From Chitinophagaceae bacterium (lineage in GTDB: Bacteria > Bacteroidota > Bacteroidia > Chitinophagales > Chitinophagaceae): DNA of 27,679 nt. Made by a program: the position numbers and the translations under genes. The notes under the pieces are model-generated. The model was not told where the DNA came from. It saw only the letters and a program-made list of their open reading frames with translations, and ran no database searches. Location of the stretch: contig JADKKA010000005.1 in NCBI GenBank assembly GCA_016720745.1, forward strand, positions 1-27,679, read 5' to 3'. Of the stretch, positions 9,044 through 16,103 are shown piece by piece (position 1 is the first letter of the stretch; each line of letters opens with the position of its first letter).

Positions 9044-9150
9044 CCGTAGTGGCTTCATCAGCCTGCAAAAATTGAACAAGTTTGGCAGGGTTTGGCTATT
9101 TCAAACCAGCTTTTCAATTTATTTAACAAGGTAAAACAGTTTACCCTGCC

Positions 9151-9190
9151 TGCAAAAAGAATGGGCATGCTGCAAAAGAGCAGCATGCCC
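9151..9190 (-). terminator. Intrinsic terminator downstream of the hemerythrin gene
   Basis: A perfect 11-bp stem, GGGCATGCTGC (9163-9173) pairing with GCAGCATGCCC (9180-9190), has a 6-base loop. Read on the minus strand the stem is followed by ATTCTTTTTGC, a U-rich tract. It lies 26 bases after the minus-strand hemerythrin stop codon, in the right orientation to end that transcript before the DUF5686 genes. Confidence 0.7.
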
Positions 9191-9215
9191 GGGATACGAT
9201 TTTTTCAACAGGGAT

Positions 9216-9701
9216 TTAATGTTTTACTACCCAGAATTCATCCTTCCATTCTTCATGACCCAGCGGGTGCTTTTCCAGCTGGATATGGATTTCATCCAGT
9301 TTTTCCCGCGTCAGCTTTTCTTCCAGGTAGGCAAAGAGTTCTCTTTCTTCGAAGCGGATATGATGATTGATCAGATCGCAAAGTAGTTGCAGGGAGCGGC
9401 GGTCTGCATGTTCATCGAGGCCCAATACCAGTTCACGGATATGATCATGATCGTCCTTGAGGCGATGGGTCATGGGGTTATCCGAAGGGAGGTAAGGTAA
9501 CAGGATCCTCTCTTCCTGAAAAAAATGAGGCTTGATATGATGGCGCCAGTACCAGAGGGCATAATTGCGCAGGGTTTCAGGCGGGGTTTTGTTCTCCAGC
9601 CCCTGCTTGATTTTCCAGGCAAAAAGCAAACCGTCGTGATGTTCCCGGCTCAGGGGAGCCAGTTGCGCACTTCTCTTGATTGGTTTTATTTCTTCTGTCA
9701 T
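9216..9701 (-). CDS. Hemerythrin HHE domain protein
   Basis: A soluble 161-residue four-helix protein. Counting from the ATG at 9701 (MTEEIKPIKRSAQLAPLSRE), candidate di-iron ligands appear in the expected order: H21/H22 in SREHHDG, H55/H59 and E63 in WRHHIKPHFFQEE, H85/H87 in KDDHDHIRE, and H113/E118 in INHHIRFEERELF. This pattern suggests a carboxylate-bridged di-iron site binding O2, NO or related ligands; the exact role is not decidable. An in-frame ATG at 9722 (MKTKIWI...) would add seven residues; I prefer 9701 because family members start shortly before the PLSREHH motif. The gene has its own terminator and is divergent from phoH. No signal peptide, so cytoplasmic. Confidence 0.9.
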   Translation of the reverse strand: MTEEIKPIKRSAQLAPLSREHHDGLLFAWKIKQGLENKTPPETLRNYALWYWRHHIKPHFFQEERILLPYLPSDNPMTHRLKDDHDHIRELVLGLDEHADRRSLQLLCDLINHHIRFEERELFAYLEEKLTREKLDEIHIQLEKHPLGHEEWKDEFWVVKH

Positions 9702-9968
9702 GATCCAAATTTTAGTTTTCATCTGGTCAATTACCTTGATCTCCCTTAGGGAAAAGACTGATTTCTGTCAGTTCCTTACTAAAAAATTCATTATAAACAA
9801 TTTCAGGCCTGTCTTTTGTATTAACAACTGTGAATAATTATCTGTAGGAAGGGAAATAATTGATCAGTAATATTGAATTGAGAGGGCCAGCTTCCGGCAA
9901 AGACCGGGAGACAGAATCAATCCGGTACCGCCCTTCGCCGGTATGGTGAAACATAAATCCGAAGTGCA

Positions 9969-10988
9969 TTGACAGACACGATCATCAACCTCGAAACCGT
10001 CAACCCTATTGAATTTTTTGGTGTTAACAACGGTAAACTGGACATTCTTAAGAAGAAATTCCCCCTCCTGAAAATCCTCTCCAGAGGAACACAGCTCAAG
10101 CTCAGCGGCGCACCCGAGCAGATTGATGCGGCCCGTGAAAAAATCAGTCTGATCGTTACCTACCTGGAACGCAACGGGCACATGAGCCAGAATTACTTTG
10201 AACAGGTCCTGGGAGGCGACGATGCAGAAACCATTGATCATTTCCGCGAAAAGAACCCCAATGAAGTACTGGTATTCGGTCCCAATGGTAAATCCGTTCG
10301 GGCCCGGACTGCCAACCAGAAAAAGCTGGTGGAGATGGCGGAGAAGAACGATATTGTTTTCGCCATCGGACCCGCGGGTACCGGAAAAACTTATACAGCA
10401 GTCGCATTGGCTGTAAGAGCCCTCAAGAATAAACAGGTAAAAAAGATCATTCTTACCCGTCCCGCAGTGGAAGCCGGTGAAAGTCTGGGTTTCCTGCCCG
10501 GTGATCTCAAAGAAAAAATTGATCCCTACCTGCGTCCGCTTTATGATGCACTGGATGATATGATCCCGGCCGACAAACTGGGATATTACATGACTACCCG
10601 CACCATCGAAATCGCCCCGCTGGCTTATATGCGTGGCCGTACGCTGGATCATGCGTTTATCATTCTGGATGAATCACAAAATGCCACCGATCTGCAGTTG
10701 AAAATGTTCCTGACTAGGATCGGTTCCAATGCCAAGGCCATAATCACCGGTGATATGACCCAGGTGGATTTGCCCCGTAACCAGCGCAGTGGTTTGGCGA
10801 CCGCCGCCAGGATTTTGAGAAATATTGATGGCATCGGTCATATTGAACTGGATGAAGAAGATGTGGTACGTCACCGCCTGGTAAAACATATCCTGCGGGC
10901 TTATAACAAAGAATACGAAAAGGAAAATCCGCAGGACCTGAACCGCCCCACTCCTCCCATCTCAAAAAAGGAAGGCCCGGGAACATAA
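9969..10988 (+). CDS. PhoH-family ATPase
   Basis: A 339-residue cytoplasmic P-loop protein of the PhoH/YbeZ type. The N-terminal part (about 1-75) holds a KH-like/NTD region (ILSRGTQLKLSGAPEQIDAA). The ATPase core follows with Walker A GPAGTGKT (134-141), RPAVEAGESLGFLPGD (164-179) and Walker B FIILDESQN (230-238), then TGDMTQVDLPR. YbeZ-type PhoH proteins are linked with RNA metabolism and ribosome maturation, often with the endonuclease YbeY; ybeY is not in this window. The start codon is TTG at 9969: an in-frame stop lies 18 bases upstream (9951-9953), no ATG exists before conserved residues, and the resulting N-terminus (TDTIINLETVNPIEFFGVNN) fits relatives. The C-terminus (QDLNRPTPPISKKEG) is a short polar tail. 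The next gene starts 30 bases downstream. Confidence 0.95.
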   Translation: MTDTIINLETVNPIEFFGVNNGKLDILKKKFPLLKILSRGTQLKLSGAPEQIDAAREKISLIVTYLERNGHMSQNYFEQVLGGDDAETIDHFREKNPNEVLVFGPNGKSVRARTANQKKLVEMAEKNDIVFAIGPAGTGKTYTAVALAVRALKNKQVKKIILTRPAVEAGESLGFLPGDLKEKIDPYLRPLYDALDDMIPADKLGYYMTTRTIEIAPLAYMRGRTLDHAFIILDESQNATDLQLKMFLTRIGSNAKAIITGDMTQVDLPRNQRSGLATAARILRNIDGIGHIELDEEDVVRHRLVKHILRAYNKEYEKENPQDLNRPTPPISKKEGPGT

Positions 10989-11014
10989 AGGCTAGCGCAA
11001 ATACAATATTTTGC

Positions 11015-11056
11015 AGGGATGAAAAACTATATCAGCTTTTTTTCATCCCTTTTTTT
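11015..11056 (+). terminator. Terminator-like hairpin that contains the next gene's start codon
   Basis: AGGGATGAAAAA (11015-11026) pairs perfectly with TTTTTCATCCCT (11039-11050), a 12-bp stem with a 12-base loop, followed by T7 (11050-11056). Position and form are those of an intrinsic terminator for phoH, but the ATG of the YiiX-like lipoprotein gene (11019-11021) lies within the left arm. The right arm and T-run encode part of the signal peptide (SFFSSLFLLL). Confidence 0.6.
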
Positions 11057-11660
11057 ATTGCTGGCCTGCCGTACACCTGCACCAAAACCGGTTGCCCCGG
11101 ATCCTGAAAAAATGGCCGCCAATTACCGGCTGATCAGTTCCCTCAAAGATTCATTGCAAACCGGAGATATGATTTTCAGGAGCGGGATGGATGAAGTAAG
11201 CCGTGCGGCCCGGAGCTTTAACCGTAAAGACACATCCTTTTCCCATTGCGGTATCCTGATGGTAGAAAACGACAGCATCTTTGTGTACCATGCCCTGGGT
11301 GGATCCTATAATCCCTCGCAGCGCCTGATGCGGCAGGTATTGGATAGTTTTTGTAATCCTGCCGAGAATAATGCCATTGCTGTTTACCGCTTTCCTTTGA
11401 AGCCCTCCCAAAATCAGAAACTCCAGGAAACAGTCAGGGCCTATTACAGGGCCGGTATCCGGTTCGATTTATATTTTGATTATAAATCTGATGATAAAAT
11501 GTACTGTGCCGAGTTTGTTTTCAAATCGCTGAACCGGGCAGTTGACAGTGCATTGACTTCTTATGTACGAATGGACACCATTCCCTATGGGGTGACCACA
11601 GATGACTTATTTCTGCATCCTGCCAGCAAATTGATAAGGCGCCAAAACTTTATTTATTAA
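11019..11660 (+). CDS. YiiX/YebB-like (DUF830) NlpC/P60-superfamily lipoprotein
   Basis: A 213-residue lipoprotein: signal peptide 1-16 with lipobox LLLA-C17. The body is the permuted papain-like fold of the YiiX/YebB group: LQTGDMIFRSG (47-56) starts the domain, H76 in SFSHCGIL is the likely catalytic histidine, and C163 in MYCAEFV (161-167) the likely nucleophile. The order His then Cys is what the circularly permuted family shows. Substrate is unknown; relatives are thought to be amidases or thioesterases acting on peptide or lipid substrates in the envelope. The gene follows phoH by 30 bases, and its start codon is inside a terminator-like hairpin, so expression may depend on read-through or its own promoter. 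The start is supported by the intact signal peptide. Confidence 0.88.
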   Translation: MKNYISFFSSLFLLLACRTPAPKPVAPDPEKMAANYRLISSLKDSLQTGDMIFRSGMDEVSRAARSFNRKDTSFSHCGILMVENDSIFVYHALGGSYNPSQRLMRQVLDSFCNPAENNAIAVYRFPLKPSQNQKLQETVRAYYRAGIRFDLYFDYKSDDKMYCAEFVFKSLNRAVDSALTSYVRMDTIPYGVTTDDLFLHPASKLIRRQNFIY

Positions 11661-11676
11661 TCAGGCGGGGAGGTAT

Positions 11677-11684
11677 TACTTTTG
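11677..11684 (+). promoter_or_regulatory. Bacteroidota -7 promoter box (TACTTTTG)
   Basis: TACTTTTG fits the Bacteroidota consensus TAnnTTTG exactly, lying 17 bases before the ATG of the small lipoprotein gene at 11702. A clear -33 TTTG is not present; only the AT-rich TTTATTTATTAA sits upstream. If used, the leader would be about 10 bases. Confidence 0.4.
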
Positions 11685-11701
11685 ACCCCTAAACTATCAT
11701 T

Positions 11702-12283
11702 ATGAAAAAAATTGCAATTGTAACATTGATGGCGGGATTTATTGCCCTGCTGATTACCGGATGTAAAGGAAAAGACAAGGCCGCAGGCGGAGATCCCAAG
11801 ACCGTGTTGACAGCCTTCTTTGAAAAAATGGCTAAAAAAGATATTGATGGTGCAGCTAAACTTTGCACCAAAGACAGTAAAGGCACGATGGACCTGATGA
11901 AAAAGGGTGTTGAAGCCGCAGAAAAAATGAAAGGCAAGGAAGGCGAGGTAAAAGAAGAAGATGACTTTAAAGATATGCTGGTTGGCGACGCCAAGATCGA
12001 CGGAGATAACGCCACCGTGTCTGTTACCAATACTAAGAAAAAAGAAACTGTTGAATTCCCGCTGAAAAAAGAAGACGGTGACTGGAAGGTTGATTTTACC
12101 ATGTCCACCCTGATGAAAATGGGTATGGATGCTAAAAAAGATAAAGGGGAAGACCTTTTCAAAGAGGAAGATATAACTGATACCACTCTTAATGAACTGA
12201 AGGATCTCGGCGATACGCTGAAGCAGAAACTGGATGAGATGAAGAATGAGCTGAAAGATGTAATGAAAGAAAATAAAGAATAA
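11702..12283 (+). CDS. DUF4878-like small lipoprotein, lysine/glutamate-rich
   Basis: A 193-residue lipoprotein (signal peptide 1-20, lipobox LITG-C21). Residues 31-140 fit the DUF4878/NTF2-like pattern: DPKTVLTAFFEKMAKKDIDG followed by AAKLCTKDSK, a charged helix (KKGVEAAEKMKGKEGE), strands GDAKIDGDNATVSVTNT and KKETVEFPLKKEDGDWKVDF. The C-terminal third (about 150-193) is a highly charged probable coiled coil (LKDLGDTLKQKLDEMKNELK). No catalytic residues stand out. The gene has a promoter-like box in front and a strong terminator behind (12330-12373), so it looks like a single-gene unit. The lipoprotein at 12888 has a similar layout and may share the fold. Function unknown. Confidence 0.85.
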   Translation: MKKIAIVTLMAGFIALLITGCKGKDKAAGGDPKTVLTAFFEKMAKKDIDGAAKLCTKDSKGTMDLMKKGVEAAEKMKGKEGEVKEEDDFKDMLVGDAKIDGDNATVSVTNTKKKETVEFPLKKEDGDWKVDFTMSTLMKMGMDAKKDKGEDLFKEEDITDTTLNELKDLGDTLKQKLDEMKNELKDVMKENKE

Positions 12284-12329
12284 GTTTTTTACTCGGTTCA
12301 GGTGCATCCGGATAAAAAGGCACCAGAGA

Positions 12330-12373
12330 AAACTGTTCACCTGAAGGCTTGTCGAAGGGTGAACAGTTTTTTT
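12330..12373 (+). terminator. Strong intrinsic terminator
   Basis: AAACTGTTCACC (12330-12341) pairs perfectly with GGTGAACAGTTT (12358-12369); the 16-base loop is followed by a T7 run (12367-12373). It lies 47 bases after the DUF4878-like gene. The loop contains CTTGTCGAAG, the complement of the CTTCGACAAG motif seen in the repeat field at about 21,017. Confidence 0.85.
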
Positions 12374-12544
12374 ATTCCCTGCTTAATAAATTACTGTCTG
12401 CTAATACGATTCATAAAGGCGTCTCCTTTTGAGCCGGCTGCCGCAGTACTGATTGCAATACGGGCAGGTTGATTTCAACTGTTAGCCACATTTTCATATT
12501 ATATTAACTGGATGGGACTCCAGGATTGGATTTTCGTTACTCAT

Positions 12545-12848
12545 TCTCATTTTATTAGACCCCTCTGGGGTCTGGCTACTCTTTAGTAGTCTCTTTATTA
12601 CCGACATTATGCCCCTCCGGGGCTGGAAAAACCTGACTTCCAGGTTTACGCCGGTCTTAGCACTAGCTATTGAACCTACACTCAACTTTTGTTCCGATGA
12701 TAATTGTATCGAATAAGTATGAGGCGGCTATTCGAGAGCAAAAGACATTATTATAACACACATTCACTCTACCAGGCCCCGGCTGGGCAAAATTCCGGTA
12801 ACAAACAATCTCATCTGGCGGATGCTGACCCCGGAGGGGTCTAACAAT
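12545..12848. repeat. Inverted pair of GC-rich palindromic repeats in a gene-free 600-base gap
   Basis: The gap 12284-12887 holds no credible gene. The left copy has TTAGACCCCTCTGGGGTC (about 12555-12572) and a second palindrome, GCCCCTCCGGGGC, at 12611-12623. The right copy, in inverse orientation, has GACCCCGGAGGGGTCTAA (about 12826-12843). Similarity extends about 50 bases inward, to TTATTACCGACAT on the left and the complement of ATTCCGGTAACAA on the right. The two copies thus face each other about 290 bases apart. They belong to the style of dispersed Bacteroidota palindromes. Confidence 0.6.
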
Positions 12849-12887
12849 GTTGAAGTCTGACCGTTAAAATTTCATTACTTTGTAACT

Positions 12888-13349
12888 ATGAAATTCAATC
12901 ATCTCCTACTGTTGGCCCTTGTATTTACTTTGCTTACTGCCTGTAAGGACAACCCCAAAAAAGAAAGTACCGCTTCCGAAAACAATATTGATGCGGCCCG
13001 CAATTTCATCCGGGCAGCGCTCGATGGCAAATTCGATGAGGCCCGTCGTTACATGCTGCAGGATTCTGTCAATACCAATTATATGGATATTGCAGAAAGA
13101 GCTTTTCAAAATATTGACCAGGGTACCCGGAATGGTTACCGCAGTGCCAGTATCCGTATTTTTTCACCTGTTAAAGAACTGAATGATTCCGTGAGTATTA
13201 TTATTTATTCCAACTCTTTTAAAAATGACCCCGATACCCTGCGGGTGATGCGGGCTAATGGATTATGGCTGGTTGATCTGAAATATCTCTATGAACACGA
13301 TGCGGACACTTTGGTGTCCAAACCAATTGAAAAAGATACGATCAGATGA
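12888..13349 (+). CDS. Small DUF4878-like (NTF2-like) lipoprotein
   Basis: A 153-residue lipoprotein: hydrophobic residues 5-18 and lipobox LLTA-C19. The mature part reads ENNIDAARNFIRAALDGKFD, then EARRYMLQDSVNTNYMDIAE, followed by three strands (ASIRIFSPVKELNDSVSIII, NDPDTLRVMRANGLWLVDLK). Helix-helix followed by a curved sheet with a final GLWLVDL strand is typical of DUF4878 and other NTF2-like domains. Its stop overlaps the crcB start (ATGA, 13346-13349), so the two are translationally coupled. Why an envelope lipoprotein would be coupled to a fluoride channel is not explained by known biology. I find no fluoride riboswitch upstream. Function unknown. Confidence 0.85.
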   Translation: MKFNHLLLLALVFTLLTACKDNPKKESTASENNIDAARNFIRAALDGKFDEARRYMLQDSVNTNYMDIAERAFQNIDQGTRNGYRSASIRIFSPVKELNDSVSIIIYSNSFKNDPDTLRVMRANGLWLVDLKYLYEHDADTLVSKPIEKDTIR

Positions 13350-13726
13350 TAAAAAATCTGTTATTGGTAGGATTGGGCGGAGGCATCGGCAGTATGGCCC
13401 GTTATCTATGTCAGCGCTGGTTCAGTTTACAGTACCTGCATTCCTTCCCATGGGGTACTTTTGCAGTGAACATGGCGGGTTGTTTTTTGATTGGCATTTT
13501 CTGGGGACTCAGTTTCAAAACTTTTGACGGCAATGAATCCTGGAAATTATTTCTCATGACCGGTCTTTGCGGAGGTTTTACCACTTTCTCGGCGTTTAGT
13601 CTGGAAGGTATCGGTCTGATCAGGGAACAGAAACTACTGCTCTTCTTTCTCTATGTTGCGGGTAGTGTAATCGGGGGATTATTGCTAACCTGGATCGGAA
13701 TGAAACTGGTCAGAGGAAACTTATAG
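13346..13726 (+). CDS. crcB: Fluoride ion channel CrcB/FluC
   Basis: A 126-residue inner-membrane protein with four hydrophobic helices, the usual size of Fluc channels, which form antiparallel dimers and export fluoride. Hallmarks are present: GGGIGSMARY with R19, GTFAVNMAGCFLIG with N42, and GGFTTFSAFSLE (76-87), which contains the phenylalanine track and the break helix that binds the structural sodium ion. The ATG overlaps the stop codon of the preceding lipoprotein by four bases. No second crcB copy is adjacent, consistent with the homodimeric form. After it comes the repeat cluster. Confidence 0.95.
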   Translation: MIKNLLLVGLGGGIGSMARYLCQRWFSLQYLHSFPWGTFAVNMAGCFLIGIFWGLSFKTFDGNESWKLFLMTGLCGGFTTFSAFSLEGIGLIREQKLLLFFLYVAGSVIGGLLLTWIGMKLVRGNL

Positions 13727-13734
13727 AGAAAACA

Positions 13735-14186
13735 AAAAGATACAAGACACAAGTCCAAAGGACCCCCATGGGGAAACAAAAAAAGATACAAGAAACAAGA
13801 ACCAAAAAAATTAAAAGAGGAAAATTAAAAGGCCTCAGATTGGGCGTTGGTTTAATTTTCCAGCCGCTTCTCCTTTATTTGTTTCATCTATCTTGTTTCT
13901 TGATTCTTTTTTCGCATCATCAAAACAAAGTCGGACAACACATAATACAAGTGCCCCCCCAGGTGATATATTTAATTTCTAACTTTGTCTCTATTTATTT
14001 GGTTCTTGTTTCTTTTTATTTGGTTCTTTTTTCCCGATTTCGCCCAAACCAAGGCCAACAATTCTTTTAGTCAACTAACGCCCGGGCGAGCCTTTTAATT
14101 TCTAACTTTGTCTCTATTTATTTGGTTCTTGTTTCTTTTTATTTGTTTCTTTTTTTTAACCCCGCCTTCGCCAAGGCTTCGGCGGA
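13735..14186. repeat. Repeat cluster: two exact 52-bp copies plus inverted relatives
   Basis: An exact 52-base repeat occurs at 13971-14022 and 14094-14145 (TTTAATTTCTAACTTTGTCT and onward through TTTGGTTCTTGTTTCTTTTT). An inverted relative, AAAGATACAAGAAACAAGAA, lies at 13781-13800, and another forward relative (CTATCTTGTTTCTTGATTCT) at about 13889-13908. A hairpin GGAAAATTAAA (13819-13829) with TTTAATTTTCC (13851-13861) lies between them. CCGCCTTCGCCAAGGCTTCG with GGCGG closes the block near 14162-14185. The reading frame crossing the block is low-complexity and not a gene. Confidence 0.75.
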
Positions 14187-14226
14187 TAAAGCAATAACTA
14201 ATATCTAATACCCAATATCAAAAATT

Positions 14227-14770
14227 ATGCTCACCGTCCTACACCCCTGGCATGGCGCACATTATGGCGCAAAAGCACCCTCCACAGTCAATGCACTGAT
14301 TGAAATACCACAGGGTTCCAGAGCCAAGTATGAAGTGGATAAAGACACCGGCCTGCTGAAACTGGACCGGGTGATTTACTCTTCCTTTCAGTATCCCATT
14401 AATTATGGATTTATTCCGCAAACACTGGGAGAAGATGGGGATCCGCTGGATATCCTGGTACTCTGTTCACAGTCCATTCATTCACTCTGTCTGGTTGAAG
14501 CCAATGTGATTGGCAATATGCAGATGATTGACCAGGGCCAGACAGATGATAAAATCATCGCCGTGGCCAGCAATGATCCGTCGGTGAATCATTTTTCAAG
14601 GATGGAAGACCTGCCGCAGCATTTTCTGCTGGAACTCAAAAATTTCTTTGAGCAATATAAAGTGCTTGAAAATAAAAAAAGTGGAGATTGATAATTTCCA
14701 GGATCAGCTGATTGCCGGCCGAGTGATCACCGCAGCGATCAACCGGTATAAAGATACCTTCCGAAAATAA
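14227..14770 (+). CDS. ppa: Inorganic pyrophosphatase (family I), one apparent homopolymer frameshift
   Basis: Soluble enzyme hydrolysing pyrophosphate with Mg2+. The signature is clear: NALIEIPQGSRAKYEVDKDT, RVIYSSFQYPINYGFIPQT and the metal-binding core EDGDPLDILVL (about residues 75-85), then QTDDKIIAVASNDP. The frame as it stands stops at 14691 after ENKKSGD. Removing one A from the A7 run (14674-14680) restores KKVEIDNFQDQLIAGRVITA and on to YKDTFRK, ending at TAA 14768-14770, i.e. the normal family C-terminus and about 180 residues. This enzyme is usually essential, so a sequence error is more likely than decay. Its stop overlaps the next ATG (TAATG), implying an operon with the TauE-like gene. 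The upstream ATG at 14227 is followed by a divergent stretch (MLTVLHPWHGAHYGAKAPST), so the exact start is moderately certain. Confidence 0.92.
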
Positions 14771-15211
14771 TGGCAACCCTTCAAAAAAATAATATGGCTA
14801 CACAACTGATCATCACTACCCTGCTGATTGGGCTGGGAGCGGGTGTATTAAGCGGACTGGTGGGTGTGGGCGGAGGAATCGTGATGGTGCCGGCACTGGT
14901 ATTCTTCCTGCAGTATACCCAGCACCAGGCACAAGGCACTTCACTGGCAGTACTCACATTGCCGGTGGTGATTTTTGCTTCTGTCTATTATTATCATCAC
15001 GGGCAGAAAACAGGGGCACCCATTGATCTTAAAATTGTGGGACTACTGGCGATCGGTTTTGTTGCAGGTGCTTATTTTGGCAGCAAACTGGCCATCAATA
15101 TTGATCAGGAATTACTGAAAAAAATATTCGCGATCATCCTTTTTTTATACTGCCTTTAAAATGCTCAGCTGGGATACCCTATTCCTGAAATGGATCAGGG
15201 GATTTTTTTAA
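14770..15211 (+). CDS. Half-size TauE/SafE-type transporter, one apparent frameshift
   Basis: A small integral membrane protein, about 146 residues when corrected, with four hydrophobic segments. The first carries the TauE/SafE signature GLGAGVLSGLVGVGGGIVMVPALVFF (quoted in part: GVLSGLVGVGGGIVMVP). TQHQAQGTSLAVLTLPV is also typical. Family proteins often have 250 residues and two such halves, so this is the half-size form that would need to dimerise. As written, the frame ends at 15159 (LFLYCL). Removing one T from T7 (15140-15146) gives ILFYTAFKMLSWDTLFLKWIRGFF and a stop at 15209-15211. An alternative start is the ATG at 14794. Relatives move sulfite, sulfonates or other anions; the substrate here is unknown. 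It overlaps ppa and meets the NlpC gene tail to tail with no gap. Confidence 0.85.
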
Positions 15212-15979
15212 TCATACCACCCGCCTGATAGCTCTTAAGCGGGCCGTTCTTTTTCCGGTTTCCCGATTGATAATGCCCCTCGAGTTGATATCATCAATCC
15301 TCACACTGCCTGATGCGTGGATAATTTCCCCATTCCCCAGCAGGATTCCGGTATGTACAATTGATTCCCTGTTATCAAAAAAAGCAAGATCACCCGGAAG
15401 GGCATCTTCCAGTTTCTTTACCGGTTTGCCTATCTGGGCCTGTTGCCAAGCATCTCTGGGCAGGTCAATGCCTGCCTGCTTAAAAATGACCTGTACAAAT
15501 CCGCTGCAATCCACTCCCAGTATCGTTCTTCCTCCCCAGAGATAGGGTGCATGCAACCAGGTTTTTGCCAGTTGAATGATCCATGCTGTAGCCGGCTCCT
15601 GCGAAAACCGATCCCTGGAATAGCCATTGAAAACGTATTCCATTTCTCCCAACTTCCCTTTCCCTGCTTCAAAAAATGGCAGGGTAGATCCGGCAGGGAT
15701 CATCATTTTTTCATTGCCGATCATCAAACTATCGAGTAAACCGGTTGTAACCACCGGATGGTTCATTTTAACCGCTTCCTTGCTGGCCGGTATCAGCATG
15801 GAGCTCGTCAGCCAGCCTTCATAGTCATCATGCAGGCTCCGGACTTTGACCCATTGCTCGTTTTTAGTCCGCAGGACTTTCACCGCCTCACCAAAAAGCA
15901 GCTGGTTCACCATTTCTCTGGGGTGTCCGGGTTTGCGCCGGAGGGCGGCAGCAGGTACCCGGATGATTGCATATTCCAT
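15212..15979 (-). CDS. C40 peptidase: SH3-like domain plus NlpC/P60 cysteine peptidase
   Basis: A 255-residue enzyme that probably cleaves peptidoglycan stem peptides (gamma-D-Glu-diaminopimelate bonds in characterised relatives). Residues 5-62 form a bacterial SH3-like domain (VNQLLFGEAVKVL, WVKVRSLHDDYEGWL). A linking region with a second SH3-like half follows. Residues 130-255 form the NlpC/P60 domain: GVDCSGFVQ with C158, VHTGILLG with H209, and EIIHASGSVRID with H221. PYLWGG(R) and LPRDAWQQ are typical. No signal peptide is visible from the ATG at 15979, unusual for a wall enzyme; the nearest upstream in-frame region adds nothing convincing. Relatives of the Bacteroidota type are often recycling enzymes in the cytoplasm, which would fit. 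The frame is intact although both plus-strand neighbours to its left are shifted. Confidence 0.92.
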   Translation of the reverse strand: MEYAIIRVPAAALRRKPGHPREMVNQLLFGEAVKVLRTKNEQWVKVRSLHDDYEGWLTSSMLIPASKEAVKMNHPVVTTGLLDSLMIGNEKMMIPAGSTLPFFEAGKGKLGEMEYVFNGYSRDRFSQEPATAWIIQLAKTWLHAPYLWGGRTILGVDCSGFVQVIFKQAGIDLPRDAWQQAQIGKPVKKLEDALPGDLAFFDNRESIVHTGILLGNGEIIHASGSVRIDDINSRGIINRETGKRTARLRAIRRVV

Positions 15980-16103
15980 TCCTGATATTTTACCGAAAAT
16001 AAATCAGGGAATTGGTTTGTAAAATTTTGTTCAATCCGCAGGTTCCTGCATCTTAGTGGTAACAAACCTGAACTGCCCTTTGTCAGCCAGCCCTTACGCA
16101 CAT

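Noticed and set aside
9864..10652. Long minus-strand open frame (262 codons) opposite phoH
   Set aside because: It lies antisense to well-conserved PhoH motifs and its translation shows no domain; codon bias of the phoH strand explains the lack of stops.
11657..12340. Minus-strand open frame of 227 codons opposite the K/E-rich lipoprotein
   Set aside because: Phenylalanine- and leucine-rich translation is the mirror of AAA/GAA codons; the plus strand has a signal peptide, promoter-like box and terminator.
12494..12685. Short minus-strand frame in the palindromic repeat gap
   Set aside because: Encoded by repeat sequence and without coding character.
12690..12887. Possible fluoride riboswitch upstream of the lipoprotein-crcB pair
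   Set aside because: I looked for the GGNGATGG..GCTGATG-type core and found no match; only the GGATGCTGACC of the palindromic repeat, which does not fit.
13768..14070. Plus-strand open frame of 100 codons in the repeat cluster
   Set aside because: It runs through the repeats, gives a low-complexity translation and has no homologous look.
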